Assembly: GCA_019113845.1 (NCBI GenBank)
Contig: DXGQ01000009.1
Span: 1-64,000 of the forward strand
From: Candidatus Anaerobutyricum avicola
Lineage (GTDB): Bacteria > Bacillota > Clostridia > Lachnospirales > Lachnospiraceae
Reading direction: 5' to 3'
Length of the DNA: 64,000 bases
Positions 54,430-63,759 of the stretch are shown here, in pieces. Within the stretch, counting starts at the first letter, position 1; every line of letters begins with the position of its first letter. The notes beneath the pieces are model-generated. The model did no database searches and was not told the DNA's origin. It saw only the letters and a program-made list of their open reading frames with translations. The position numbers and the translations under genes were made by a program.

Positions 54430-54671
54430 ATACATACCCTCATTGTCAAAAAATTGTTATGTTTCGTTCTGTTTTTCTGTTCTATTTTATCGTATTCATA
54501 CTGAAAAAACAACCGGAAGATTTTTTCTGTTTCGCTCTCACTCCGCCGCAGTGTGATCCCCGCGCCGGCCGCGGTCGCTTTAGCGACCAAATTCTGTTTT
54601 GCGCAAATGCGCATCCTTTCCGGAGGGATTTTTATCTTATCAAAATTCCGACGAAATTTCCTATAAGCAAA

Positions 54672-54700
54672 ACGAACGCCGCTCCCGGAGGATGCGGCGT
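54672..54700 (-). terminator. Terminator after rpsO
   Basis: On the minus strand ACGCCGC (54700-54694) pairs with GCGGCGT (54682-54676) over a C/G-rich loop, then TCGTTTTGC. It lies 14 nt after the rpsO stop. Confidence 0.7.
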
Positions 54701-54713
54701 CCTATCTTTTGTA

Positions 54714-54980
54714 TTATTTTCTTAAGCCTAACTGCTCGATCAGAGTTCTGTAACGCTCAATATCTTTTGCTTTCAGGTATGCGAGAAGGTTTCTTCTCTG
54801 ACCTACCATTTTAAGAAGACCTCTTCTGGAATGATGATCCTTCGGGTTCGCCTTGAAGTGATCCTGCAGGTCGTTGATTCTTGCTGTGAGAATCGCTACC
54901 TGTACTTCCGGTGAACCTGTGTCTCCCTCGCTTCTTCCATATTTTGCGATCAGTTCTGCTTTCATTTCCTTTGTGATCAT
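54714..54980 (-). CDS. rpsO: 30S ribosomal protein S15
   Basis: 88 residues with the family wording [52 protein letters not shown] and [14 protein letters not shown]. It binds 16S rRNA helix 22. AAGGAGG precedes the ATG at 54980. In many bacteria it represses its own mRNA; the 117-nt leader here could fold but I cannot name a known site. Confidence 0.97.
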   Translation of the reverse strand: MITKEMKAELIAKYGRSEGDTGSPEVQVAILTARINDLQDHFKANPKDHHSRRGLLKMVGQRRNLLAYLKAKDIERYRTLIEQLGLRK

Positions 54981-55170
54981 GTTCAAATCCTCCTTCAATG
55001 ATAAACACCTTTACGAAGACAAGGTCGGAGTAACTCCATATCCTGGCAAAGGTTATTTCGGCCTGCGCTTTCTTCCCGCACAGACACTTTAGCAAGTTTA
55101 CCATACGGAAAAATGTTTGTAAAGAATTTTTTTCACGGATCGTTCTCTTTTTACCCTGCTCTCTGCCGCC

Positions 55171-56097
55171 TCAGCCGCCAAGTTTACCGAGAAGCTCTCT
55201 GAAATATTCCGGCAGAGGCGCCTCGAACTCCATATACTCTCCCGTTCTCGGATGGACAAAACCGAGCACTCTGGCATGTAGACACTGTCCCTGCAGCCCC
55301 TTTCTGCCGCTTTTCGGCCCGTAGATCTCATCGCCTAACAGCGGGTGTCCGATACTTGCCATATGGACGCGGATCTGATGCGTCCGTCCCGTCTCCAGCT
55401 GACATTCCACATGGTTAAACTGATGATTCAGATGGCTCAGCACCCGGTAGTGGGTGACTGCTCTCTTTCCGTTTTTGTATTCCACCGCCATCTTTTTTCT
55501 GTCAACAGGGTTTCTGCCGATGGGAGCGTCGATCACGCCCTCCTCCTCCGGAAAATTGTTGTACACGATCGCTTCGTATTTTCTTGTGATGGAATGTTCC
55601 TTCAACTGTTCTGCCAGACTCTGATGGGCGATGTCCGTCTTACAGACGACAAGCACTCCCGTGGTATCTTTGTCAATGCGGTGCACGATCCCCGGCCGCA
55701 GCACGCCGTTGATGCCGGAGAGATGTCCCGCACAGTGGGCGAGCAGTCCGTTGACCAGCGTCCCCGAATATCTGCCCGGGCAGGGATGCACCACCATATC
55801 TTTCGGCTTATTGATGAGAATGACATCCTCATCCTCATATAAAATATCCAGATCCATCTCTTCCGGAAGGACGCTCAGTTCCTGAAGCGGCGGCACTGTA
55901 AGCACGATCCGGTCCTCCGTCTGGATACGGCTGCCCGGCTTCGCCGCCTTCTCATTTAAAGTAACCTTTCCGCCTTTTATGAGTTTCTGGATATACGAGC
56001 GGGACTGTCCGCTCAATTCCGCCGCCAGAAACTGATCCAGCCGCAGTCCCTCCTGCTCCTTTTCCACTGTATAAAAATAACGCTGCTCCTGTTCCAT
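55171..56097 (-). CDS. rluD: RluD-type 23S rRNA pseudouridine synthase
   Basis: About 308 residues. An S4 RNA-binding domain (about 15-75: LRLDQFLAAELSGQSRSYIQKLI) is followed by the synthase domain with VINKPKDMVVHPCPG-like wording (LINKPKDMVVHP), the catalytic Asp in VHRIDKDTTGVLVV, and LETGRTHQIRVHMASIGHPLLGDEIYG. It is placed next to lspA, as in many Firmicutes. The ATG at 56097 lies after AGGGAACG. Target positions are inferred from RluD. Confidence 0.94.
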   Translation of the reverse strand: MEQEQRYFYTVEKEQEGLRLDQFLAAELSGQSRSYIQKLIKGGKVTLNEKAAKPGSRIQTEDRIVLTVPPLQELSVLPEEMDLDILYEDEDVILINKPKDMVVHPCPGRYSGTLVNGLLAHCAGHLSGINGVLRPGIVHRIDKDTTGVLVVCKTDIAHQSLAEQLKEHSITRKYEAIVYNNFPEEEGVIDAPIGRNPVDRKKMAVEYKNGKRAVTHYRVLSHLNHQFNHVECQLETGRTHQIRVHMASIGHPLLGDEIYGPKSGRKGLQGQCLHARVLGFVHPRTGEYMEFEAPLPEYFRELLGKLGG

Positions 56098-56192
56098 ATC
56101 GTTTCGTTCCCTCTGTTTTTCTTCTTTTCTGACCGGCATTCTTCTTTCTGGTCACTGCTCTGCTTGCGGGCGTCCCCGTCATCCCGCGGTTC

Positions 56193-56687
56193 TTATTTCT
56201 TTCCGGAGAAGATCCGGTCAAAGTCTTCCTCCCGGTACAGCACTATAACGAGGATGATCAGCACAAAGGAGGCTGTCGTCACATAGATATCCGCCACGTT
56301 AAAGACCGGAAAGTCGATAAGTTTAAAGTACAGAAAATCCACCACATATCCCCGGAATATCCGGTCTGCCATATTTCCGACAGCTCCGGCTCCGATCAGA
56401 CAGAGACAGACCTTCAGCGGAAGAAAATGTTTCTCCTTCGGAATCCTCGGCAGCACCCACAGAAGCGCCGCAAGCACAAGGACTGTGATGATCAGGAAGA
56501 GCCACTGTTTATTCTGCAGGATGCCGAAGGCAGCTCCCCTGTTTTCCACATAGAGGAGCTGAAATACGCCAGGCAGGATGTCGACCGGCTCTCCCCCTTT
56601 CAGCGTCTGTAATGCCAGCAGCTTGGTGAGCTGGTCGAGAACGACCAGCAGGACACAGCCGACAAATGCTTTTACTCCCTGTTTCAT
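56193..56687 (-). CDS. lspA: Lipoprotein signal peptidase
   Basis: The membrane aspartyl protease that cuts prolipoprotein signals. 164 residues, four helices, with VLDQLTKLLAL near the start and the two catalytic Asp in GNMADRIFRGYVVDF and FNVADIYVT. GGAGG precedes the ATG. It would process lipoproteins such as those at 40311 and 62685 in this window. Confidence 0.96.
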   Translation of the reverse strand: MKQGVKAFVGCVLLVVLDQLTKLLALQTLKGGEPVDILPGVFQLLYVENRGAAFGILQNKQWLFLIITVLVLAALLWVLPRIPKEKHFLPLKVCLCLIGAGAVGNMADRIFRGYVVDFLYFKLIDFPVFNVADIYVTTASFVLIILVIVLYREEDFDRIFSGKK

Positions 56688-56699
56688 GGCTGCCCTCCT

Positions 56700-57857
56700 T
56701 TATACTGACGCGCTGTCCGTGGAAACGTCCGGAGATTTTTGTGACTGTATTGTATTCCTTCCGGACATTTTCTTTTCCTCTTCCAGAATCCCCGTCATCT
56801 CTTCATCCGTCACATCGCGGAAAATGTCTGCCACACCGACTTCTTTCAACAGGATAAACTTGATGGTCCCATGTTCCATTTTTTTATCGTGTTTTGTCTC
56901 CCGGACGATGTCCGCCGGACACAGTTCTTCCGGCAGCTCCGGAAAATCAAAATACCGGAAGATCTCCCGGATATCCTCATACTCTTTTTCGGAAATGTAA
57001 CCCCTCTTGCAGGACATGCCGGCGGCGAGCACAGCGCCGATACCCACACACTCTCCGTGAGTCAGACGAAAATCCATCATTTTCTCGACAGCATGGCCGA
57101 AGGTATGACCGAAGTTCAGGAGAGCGCGGATCCCCTGCTCCTTCGGATCTTCCTCCACGACGGCACGCTTGATCCGGCAGCTTCCCTCCACCGTCACGGC
57201 GAGTGCTTCCGGCTCCCGCGCGGCGATGGCTTCCTTATTCTCTTTTAACCACTCATAATATGCCCGGTTCCGGATCAGTCCATGCTTGATGACCTCCCCG
57301 AGTCCGCTGTGAAACTCCCGTTCTGACAGAGTATGCAGCGTGTGAATGTTAATGTAGACGAGTTTTGGCATATAAAATGCGCCTACCATATTTTTGTAGG
57401 ACTGAAAATCCACGCCGGTCTTTCCTCCGATGCTGCTGTCCACCTGCGACAGCAGACTGGTCGGCACCTGCACAAAGTCAATGCCCCGCAGGTAAGTAGC
57501 TGCGGTAAAGCCCGTCAGATCTCCCACGACGCCGCCGCCCAGAGCGATCAGCATATCTTTTCTGTCATATTCATGCCGGATCAGATACCGGTAGAGCTGG
57601 CTGACCGTATCCAGATTTTTGCTGGCCTCCCCGGCCTGAAAAATAAAGATATCCACTCTGGCGCATACTGTTTCCAGAATCTCCTGCACCTCATTGAGAT
57701 AATATCCCGCAACATTTCTCTCTGTCACGATGCAGAGCTTTCTCTTTTCCGTTTCAAAAGGTTTCAGCTCTTCCGCAAGCCCTCCAAAAGTATCTCTGAT
57801 CACAATGTCATAGGCCTTTTTGCCCTCTGCTTTTACTTCCAAACGTTTTTCTAACAT
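56700..57857 (-). CDS. aroB: 3-dehydroquinate synthase
   Basis: Second shikimate-pathway step, from DAHP to dehydroquinate, with NAD+ and a metal. The 385 residues show the NAD loop LIALGGGVVGDLTGF, QVPTSLLSQVDSSIGGKTGVDF, the metal-binding region EVIKHGLI, and LNFGHTFGHAVEKMM with metal His residues. A Ser/Gln-rich tail of about 30 residues follows the usual end. It supplies chorismate for TrpE. It lies 12 nt before lspA. Confidence 0.96.
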   Translation of the reverse strand: MLEKRLEVKAEGKKAYDIVIRDTFGGLAEELKPFETEKRKLCIVTERNVAGYYLNEVQEILETVCARVDIFIFQAGEASKNLDTVSQLYRYLIRHEYDRKDMLIALGGGVVGDLTGFTAATYLRGIDFVQVPTSLLSQVDSSIGGKTGVDFQSYKNMVGAFYMPKLVYINIHTLHTLSEREFHSGLGEVIKHGLIRNRAYYEWLKENKEAIAAREPEALAVTVEGSCRIKRAVVEEDPKEQGIRALLNFGHTFGHAVEKMMDFRLTHGECVGIGAVLAAGMSCKRGYISEKEYEDIREIFRYFDFPELPEELCPADIVRETKHDKKMEHGTIKFILLKEVGVADIFRDVTDEEMTGILEEEKKMSGRNTIQSQKSPDVSTDSASV

Positions 57858-58104
57858 AATGTCCTCCTGTTTCTACCTGATGCACTGACCTGCCTGCATT
57901 TTCATCTGCGGCGCTGTCATCAATCGACGCACTGACCTGTTCCCATTTGTGAATATTACGGTGACAAAACTTGTCCGGTCTGCGCAAATGTCCGGCCGTT
58001 CTGCCGGCATAAGAAATGGCAGAGTCCGCCGCTCGGCCGTCCTGCTGTCCTCAAACAAGACCGTCTGCCGCGCAGCTGCTCTGCCTGCCATGAAAAGATG
58101 TTCT

Positions 58105-58656
58105 CTAAAACTTCGTTAATTCAGGAGAAAGCATACTGTCACTGATAATCTCATCCCGCAGATCTCCGGACACCTCGATATTGCCCGGGGCCACGATGAA
58201 AATATTGTTGGAGATAGCCTTCAATGTTCCGTCAATGGCAAAGCAGGCTCCGCCGACAAAATCAGCGATCCTCTGCGCCTCTCCGATCTCAATGCCTTCC
58301 AGATTCACAACGACGGTAATTCCGTCTTTTAAAAACTCAGCGACAACGCGCGCCTCATTAAATAACTGTGGTTTTACAACTTTCACGACTTCACCTTCTT
58401 CTTGTCTTCCATGAAATGGGATTACTCTTCTCTCTGCTGCCGGTTCTTCTTCCGGTTCCTCCTCTTCCTGCTCTTTTTTCTTCCGTCGGAAGGAAAGAAT
58501 CGGTTTCTTATGCTGCTGCGCAGGCTGCTCCGAAGTCTCCTCTTCGTCAGTGTCCTCCGTCACCTCTTCGTACTCTTCTTCGAACTCTTCCGGTAACTCT
58601 TCATCAGAATCATTGAGCGTCATCATGTTCAAAAACTTCTCTGCGAACTTTACCAT
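58105..58656 (-). CDS. sepF: Cell division protein SepF
   Basis: A 183-residue FtsZ partner. An N-terminal segment MVKFAEKFLNMMTL can bind the membrane, followed by a very acidic, low-complexity linker (about 15-80), and the C-terminal SepF core with VVKPQLFNEARVVAEFLKDGITVVVNLEGIE, RIADFVGGACFAIDG and IFIVAPGNIEVSG. It forms rings that align FtsZ filaments. It lies 18 nt after the YggS-type gene, the arrangement usual in Gram-positive division clusters. Confidence 0.95.
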   Translation of the reverse strand: MVKFAEKFLNMMTLNDSDEELPEEFEEEYEEVTEDTDEEETSEQPAQQHKKPILSFRRKKKEQEEEEPEEEPAAERRVIPFHGRQEEGEVVKVVKPQLFNEARVVAEFLKDGITVVVNLEGIEIGEAQRIADFVGGACFAIDGTLKAISNNIFIVAPGNIEVSGDLRDEIISDSMLSPELTKF

Positions 58657-58673
58657 TCCTTTGTTCCTCCCTG

Positions 58674-59375
58674 TTATTTATTGTAATTACGCTCGCCAAA
58701 GATACCGGTTCCCACCCGGACCATGGTGGCTCCCTCCTCGATGGCAACTTCATAATCATTCGTCATGCCCATAGATAAAATATCCATGGTTACATTATCA
58801 ATGTTTTTATCTCCAATGTCAACAAATAATTTATGTAATTTTCTAAAATAACAGCGATTTTCTTCAGGGTCTGCCACGTACGGAGCGCTAGTCATCAATC
58901 CACGGATGTGCACATGCGGGAAATGGCTGATCTCCTCCGCCATTTTTATGACTTCATCCCCATCCACGCCAAACTTGGTGTCTTCCTGCGCGATGTTCAC
59001 CTGCAGAAGAATCTGCGCGGTCACACCTTTTTTGGCAGCTTCCTTCTCAATCTGCTTTGCCAGATGTACGGAGTCCACCGAGTGGATGAGAACCGTCTTA
59101 TCCACGATATATTTTACCTTGTTCGTCTGCAGATGCCCGATCATATGCCAGTGCACCGGCTGGCTCACATGCTCGTATTTATCACAGAGTTCCTGCACAT
59201 AGTTCTCACCGTACTCCATCTGTCCGGTCGTGATGAGTTCCTCGATATCTGCAAGAGGCTTCATCTTGCTGACCGCCACCAGAGTGACTTCTGCGGCATC
59301 CCTGCCCGCTCTCTGGCAGGCAGCCTTTATCTTTTCCTGTACATTTTCCAGATTTTTTTTCAAATTTTCCTCTGA
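58674..59375 (-). CDS. YggS/YlmE-family PLP-binding protein
   Basis: About 233 residues, the pyridoxal-phosphate homeostasis protein family. The PLP lysine lies in VTLVAVSKMKPLADI (about residue 37), with GENYVQELCDKYEH, WHMIGHLQTNKVKYIV, LLQVNIAQEDTKFGV, and SMGMTNDYEVAIEEGATMVRVGTGIFG. The ATG at 59375 lies 8 nt after GGAGG. As in Bacillus (ylmE-ylmF), it stands directly before sepF. Confidence 0.95.
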   Translation of the reverse strand, partial: SEENLKKNLENVQEKIKAACQRAGRDAAEVTLVAVSKMKPLADIEELITTGQMEYGENYVQELCDKYEHVSQPVHWHMIGHLQTNKVKYIVDKTVLIHSVDSVHLAKQIEKEAAKKGVTAQILLQVNIAQEDTKFGVDGDEVIKMAEEISHFPHVHIRGLMTSAPYVADPEENRCYFRKLHKLFVDIGDKNIDNVTMDILSMGMTNDYEVAIEEGATMVRVGTGIFGERNYNK

Positions 59376-59435
59376 CATTCTGATCTCCTCCATTCCTCTG
59401 CTCACAAGTGTGCTGACCCGTTCATTTTCCGTACA

Positions 59436-60824
59436 TCAGTAAATGACCTGATCTTCCTCTATGGTATCACTGTTTAAGATGACTCTGTCATAAAGCTCCA
59501 CTTCGCTGTCCTCCGCAGAGATGATACAGTAATCCTCTGTCCTCTCCAGGATCTTTACCGGTTTAAACTCGGCATAGCCCCGGTTTACCACATAAACGCC
59601 CTGCAGGACGCTGGTCTCTTTTAATGTATAGGTTCTGGCCTTCTCCACATCGGAAATGCGGTCTCCCGCTTTCAGTTTATCCGACGCGATCAGGACGTTA
59701 TTTCCCTCCGTCCGGTAACGCGTCACTGTCACCTGCGTGAGGATCTCTTCCCCATCTTTGTTCTCTGACAGAACATTGACCTGATTCTCCGCGCTGCTGT
59801 TGCTGCCTCTGGTCAGATATTCTTCCGGGACTGTGAAGACATCCTTGCCCACCAGCGAGCTGGACGGGATCTGCAGGCCGCTGGTCTCCGAAAGTTTCAG
59901 GCGCACGGAAAGATACCGCTGGTTTATATAACGCTGCACATAGTCCTCAAAGGAAAGGATCACATAACATTCCCCTCCTTTTTTCTGGCAGGCAAACGGA
60001 GCGGTCGTGACAAAGTTATCTTTCCGGAAAGTCACCTGCACGGTGCGGACTTCCTTCTTTTCCAGTTCCTTCATGCGGTTATATTCGTCCTCATTGACCG
60101 GAAGTACCAGCTCCCAGTTCTGCCCGGTGACGATACGGTAAACCGGAGAACCGGCTGCCACCTCCTCCCCGCTCCGCAGGTCTTTCATCCGGGAACTGCT
60201 GCCGAAATCCTCGCTGGTAAAGTTTGTGGCACTCACCTCTTCCATACCGTCGGAGAAAAAGGAGACCAAACCGGACTCTCCCGCCTTCACTTCCAGGTAA
60301 CTGCCGCTCCCGTATTCTTCTTCCAGATTCTCTCTGTTATCGGCAAGGATCGTGTCCGTATAGGACATCAGATCATGGTCGATCTCGCTTTTCGCTTCAT
60401 AGATCTCATAAAAACTGTTATCGGAAAAACTGTCGGAGAAGGTCAGCAGATCCTCATACACTTTCTGCTTCTCCTCATCGCTGACAGCGGTTTTCTCTTC
60501 CAGCAGCTTGTCCAGATACGACTGCAGTTTTCCTGTCGTATCGAGAGTGTAGACCACGCCGTCCTTTTTTACCCGGGAGCCGTCTTTTACGTAATAATTG
60601 ACGTATCCCTTTTCCTCCGTATTCACCAGAGCTTCCTGGCGGAGGATCAGTCCGGTCTTGCTCATCTCCTCTGACACATCGCTGGCGCTCACCTCGTATA
60701 TGGCCAGCGTTTCCTTTCCCAGATACTGGATCACATAGGCTGTCAGATAGATGATGATCACCAGAAAGACCAGAGTTCCGAGATTGATGACCGATAATCG
60801 TTTTTTCTTTCTTTTCTTTTCCAT
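59436..60824 (-). CDS. HlyD-like membrane-anchored adaptor protein
   Basis: About 462 residues: a strongly basic N-terminus (MEKKRKKKRL), one membrane helix (LGTLVFLVIIIYLTAYVIQYL), then a large extracytoplasmic part with a biotinyl-lipoyl-like segment (YYVKDGSRVKKDGVVYTLDTTG), a helical hairpin and beta domains, the pattern of HlyD-type adaptors. Clostridial homologues of unknown role are frequently encoded next to sepF, suggesting a cell-envelope or division function rather than drug export; no ABC partner is present. The ATG at 60824 lies 2 nt after the stop of the upstream gene. Confidence 0.78.
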   Translation of the reverse strand: MEKKRKKKRLSVINLGTLVFLVIIIYLTAYVIQYLGKETLAIYEVSASDVSEEMSKTGLILRQEALVNTEEKGYVNYYVKDGSRVKKDGVVYTLDTTGKLQSYLDKLLEEKTAVSDEEKQKVYEDLLTFSDSFSDNSFYEIYEAKSEIDHDLMSYTDTILADNRENLEEEYGSGSYLEVKAGESGLVSFFSDGMEEVSATNFTSEDFGSSSRMKDLRSGEEVAAGSPVYRIVTGQNWELVLPVNEDEYNRMKELEKKEVRTVQVTFRKDNFVTTAPFACQKKGGECYVILSFEDYVQRYINQRYLSVRLKLSETSGLQIPSSSLVGKDVFTVPEEYLTRGSNSSAENQVNVLSENKDGEEILTQVTVTRYRTEGNNVLIASDKLKAGDRISDVEKARTYTLKETSVLQGVYVVNRGYAEFKPVKILERTEDYCIISAEDSEVELYDRVILNSDTIEEDQVIY

Positions 60825-60826
60825 CT

Positions 60827-61777
60827 TTATAATCCCCATCTGTTCAATGCCGCACCGTTCAGATACTGACAGTGGATCCCCTGCACATAGTTCTTCTCTT
60901 CCATCAGTGCTTTCCACTCATCCATCAGCTTCCACCAGCTGCAGCCCCAGTTACAGAAGGCGGAGTCTTTTTCCGGTATTCTGGCAAATAGTCGTTCCAC
61001 CGCGATATCCGGACGCAGCAGGGCGATAAATTCTGCCAGCCGCTCCAGATATTCCTCTTTTGCGCATACGCTTATTCTACCATTTCTGTATTCCTGATAC
61101 AACACAGATTTTTTGGGAATATAGAGAGAGTGAAGCTTTACCATGGACACGGGCAGCGCAGACAGTACTCTCGCCGATTCTCTGGCATCCTCCATCGTAT
61201 CTCCCGGCAGATTGAGGATCATATGCACGCAGACCGGGAATCCGTAAGGAGCGATGGCAAGTACGGCATCTAAAAATTCCGCCAGGCCGTGCCCCCGGTT
61301 TACCGCCCGGAGCGTGTGATAATTCACCGTCTGCAGCCCAAGCTCCAGAGAGACCTCCATCCCACTTTTCTCCCGAAAGACAGCCATGGCGTCAAGATAA
61401 TCCCGGCGGACACAGTCCGGTCTCGTGGAAAGACAGACCTCCACCACATTTTCTTCCCGGGCCGCCTCCTCCAGATAACCGAGGAGTTCCGGAAGCGGAA
61501 GAAATGTATTGGTATAGTTCTGAAAATAGGCAATATATTTTTTGGCATGATACCTTTTTTCGACTTTTTCTCTCGACGACCTCAGCTGCTCTCTCACAGA
61601 GATCCGGGCATCTGCGGACTCAAATCCGGTTCCCTCCTCCGCACAGAAGGTGCATCCCCTGCCCTCTCTCCGGTTGGGACAGGATACCGGCAGATTGACC
61701 GGCAGCTTATACACTTTTTCCCCGTATTTTTCTTTCAGATATTCACTGTAGGAATAATACATTCTCTCTTCGGCCAT
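60827..61777 (-). CDS. Radical SAM protein, TIGR01212/YhcC family
   Basis: 316 residues. The variant cluster motif is CPNRREGRGCTFC (about residues 33-45), followed by NYTNTFLPLPELLGYLEEA, LSTRPDCVRRDYLDA, LELGLQTVNYHTLRAVNRGH, and VHMILNLPGDTMED. Members resemble the Elp3/TYW1-like group and have no proven reaction; an RNA substrate is suspected. Its C-terminus (CNWGCSWWKLMDEWKAL) is family-typical. A start at 61762 is also possible. Confidence 0.88.
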   Translation of the reverse strand: MAEERMYYSYSEYLKEKYGEKVYKLPVNLPVSCPNRREGRGCTFCAEEGTGFESADARISVREQLRSSREKVEKRYHAKKYIAYFQNYTNTFLPLPELLGYLEEAAREENVVEVCLSTRPDCVRRDYLDAMAVFREKSGMEVSLELGLQTVNYHTLRAVNRGHGLAEFLDAVLAIAPYGFPVCVHMILNLPGDTMEDARESARVLSALPVSMVKLHSLYIPKKSVLYQEYRNGRISVCAKEEYLERLAEFIALLRPDIAVERLFARIPEKDSAFCNWGCSWWKLMDEWKALMEEKNYVQGIHCQYLNGAALNRWGL

Positions 61778-61923
61778 AAACTGTCTTTTTATCCTTTCTT
61801 CCTGATTCAGTACTCCGATGCTTTCCTTCCCATACGGCGGACAGTCATTCAGATAACTTTGTCCACCGCACCATAAACATACCTGCTTTTCGGACGGAAG
61901 TATGTTGTTTTATGGCATCAGAC

Positions 61924-62013
61924 AAAAAGAGGGTGTTCCAAAATCCTGTCCGTCCGCTCTGCCGGAAATGTATCTCTCCTGCAAGTCGGCATCCTCTTTT
62001 TTGCAACACCCTC
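61924..62013 (-). terminator. Terminator after the P-loop gene
   Basis: On the minus strand GAGGGTGTT (62013-62005) pairs with AACACCCTC (61937-61929), followed by TTTTTGTC. The 67-nt interior contains a further GCC/GGC stem. It lies about 105 nt after the stop at 62118. Confidence 0.65.
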
Positions 62014-62117
62014 ATCCATTTTATCCACATTTTATTATCCGCTCTCCCAAATCCACGGAAAAGCTGGTTTCCAGTATACACCGGAGCGTTTCTCTCTGAT
62101 ACGCCTCTTATGTACTC

Positions 62118-62534
62118 CTATAAAGAAACCGTTACATACTGCTGTACGGACTCCGGCATATCGTCCTTCTCAGCAGATGCGCTGATGACGAAATCCACAT
62201 CGTATTTCTCAGACAGTACGTTCAGTTTGCCAACGGCATAGTCCAGATTGCCATCGATGCATGCTGTTGTTAAGAAGCTGTCTAAGTAAATCTTATCCAG
62301 GTCGTGATCCTGAGACAGGATACCTGCGATAAATCCGATGAACATATCTGTATTCTCAATGTTGAATTCAGGAACCACAATGAGACGAATCTGATTACTC
62401 AGCTCGTACATATGTTTATTATTTTTGTCCAGATAGACGATCGTACCTTTGGTAAGCTTGATATCATCATTGACCTTCTGAATTAATATTTTGGTTTTAC
62501 CGTGTCCTTTCAGTCCTGCAATAATTTCAATCAT
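62118..62534 (-). CDS. Small P-loop protein, unknown function
   Basis: 138 residues beginning MIEIIAGLKGHGKTKILIQKV, a Walker A-like GLKGHGKTK. YLDKNNKHMY, LDKIYLDSFL (possible Walker B Asp) and DVDFVISASAEKDD follow. It looks like a minimal ATPase of the AAA/KAP type but without further motifs. The ATG at 62534 lies 8 nt after AAGGAGG. Homologues are, as far as I recall, uncharacterised proteins of Lachnospiraceae. A long hairpin lies in its leader. Confidence 0.7.
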   Translation of the reverse strand: MIEIIAGLKGHGKTKILIQKVNDDIKLTKGTIVYLDKNNKHMYELSNQIRLIVVPEFNIENTDMFIGFIAGILSQDHDLDKIYLDSFLTTACIDGNLDYAVGKLNVLSEKYDVDFVISASAEKDDMPESVQQYVTVSL

Positions 62535-62565
62535 GTTGGTGTCCTCCTTAAATATATATTCTTGT

Positions 62566-62625
62566 CTGCCTGTCAGGAGGCGGAGCTCTTCTTCATCCGG
62601 AAGAGCACTGCCTTCTGACAGGCAG
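62566..62625 (-). repeat. 60-nt near-perfect hairpin in the leader of the P-loop gene
   Basis: CTGCCTGTCAG (62566-62576) pairs with CTGACAGGCAG (62615-62625), extended by GAGGC/GCCTT and an inner GCTCTTC/GAAGAGC stem with a short loop. On the minus strand it is followed by ACAAGAATATATA, not T, so it is a poor terminator for the gene upstream. A leader-stabilising or regulatory hairpin, or a tiny inserted element, is possible. Confidence 0.6.
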
Positions 62626-62684
62626 CTATTGTACGGATTATACATACATTATAGTTGAAACGCCGTAAAATCACAACCATTATT

Positions 62685-63665
62685 TCAATTGTTCACAATA
62701 TTTTCTAACAATTTCGTCATGGATTTGTATAAATCATCGTGCGTCTCCGCTCCCATCACCACGGAAAAGAATCTTTCACCCTCATCATTCTCCGTGAGCA
62801 GGATCAGACAGGCTTTCGCCATGGATGTGGTACCTGTTTTTCCTCCGTACAGAGTGACTCCCTCCGGGACCGGGTAATTGTTCAGAAGGAACTCGTCCGT
62901 ACTCTGCATATACTCGCTGACTTCGCGGCCGTCTGCCGTCACATAGGTCATGGTGTAGTCCTTAAGAGCCGCCGTCTCAAGGAAGGCATCATGTTTTACC
63001 ACTTCTTTAAAAATAAGATACAGGTCGTAAGCGGTCGTATAATGATTGTCGTCATGCAGACCGTGAGAATTGGCAAAGTGGGTATGTGTCGCGCCCAGCT
63101 CTCTGGCTCTCTCGTTCATCATATCCACAAACTTCTCCTCAGTCCCCGCGATGTATTCCGCCAGAATAACGGCACAGTCGTTGGCCGATTTGACCAGCAG
63201 ACCGTGAAACAGGTCGTTCACAGACACCGTATCCCCTTTGGACAGGGTGCTGGCAACCGCGCCGTCCTCGTTTAAGTCGATATCATGCTCCAGCGTCACC
63301 TCATCATCCAGATCACCATTCTCCATCACAAGGAGCGCTGTCATGATCTTTGTGACACTGGCCGGATAGACACGCTCAAAGCACCGGTATGATTTGAGTA
63401 CTTCCCTGGTATCATCATTGATGAGCAGGTCTGCGTAGTCGTTGCTCTGGAATCCGGGCGTATTCTCGCTGCCGGCATCGATCACCGCCAAATCCTCCGC
63501 CATTCCTTTTAGTTCTTCCGTCTCCGCCTTCTCCTGCTGTTCATAGTAGGAGTCGTATGAATTCGTAATCTGAAAAGGATTCTGTATACATCCGGACAGA
63601 TTTACACTGAGGATGACCAGCATCAGAATCCAGCCCAAACGGGCAAATCTTCGTTTCTGTCTCAT
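62685..63665 (-). CDS. D-alanyl-D-alanine carboxypeptidase, lipoprotein form
   Basis: A 326-residue penicillin-binding protein of the DacA/DacF (S11) family that trims peptidoglycan side chains. The motifs are SVTK in PASVTKIMTALL (active Ser), SAN in VKSANDCAVIL, and KTG in YGGKTGTTSMAK. The N-terminus is a signal with lipobox LSGC (Cys26), so it is a lipoprotein anchored by lipid, whereas typical S11 enzymes use a C-terminal helix; that helix and most of the C-terminal beta domain are missing here, in line with the short length. Confidence 0.92.
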   Translation of the reverse strand: MRQKRRFARLGWILMLVILSVNLSGCIQNPFQITNSYDSYYEQQEKAETEELKGMAEDLAVIDAGSENTPGFQSNDYADLLINDDTREVLKSYRCFERVYPASVTKIMTALLVMENGDLDDEVTLEHDIDLNEDGAVASTLSKGDTVSVNDLFHGLLVKSANDCAVILAEYIAGTEEKFVDMMNERARELGATHTHFANSHGLHDDNHYTTAYDLYLIFKEVVKHDAFLETAALKDYTMTYVTADGREVSEYMQSTDEFLLNNYPVPEGVTLYGGKTGTTSMAKACLILLTENDEGERFFSVVMGAETHDDLYKSMTKLLENIVNN

Positions 63666-63759
63666 ATGCCTCTCTTTTCGTTTTTGTTATTTTTGCGTGC
63701 TGTCATATCTGTGAATATGTCCCCGTCGCTGTCACTGTTTTCACCGGATTTTACAACGA

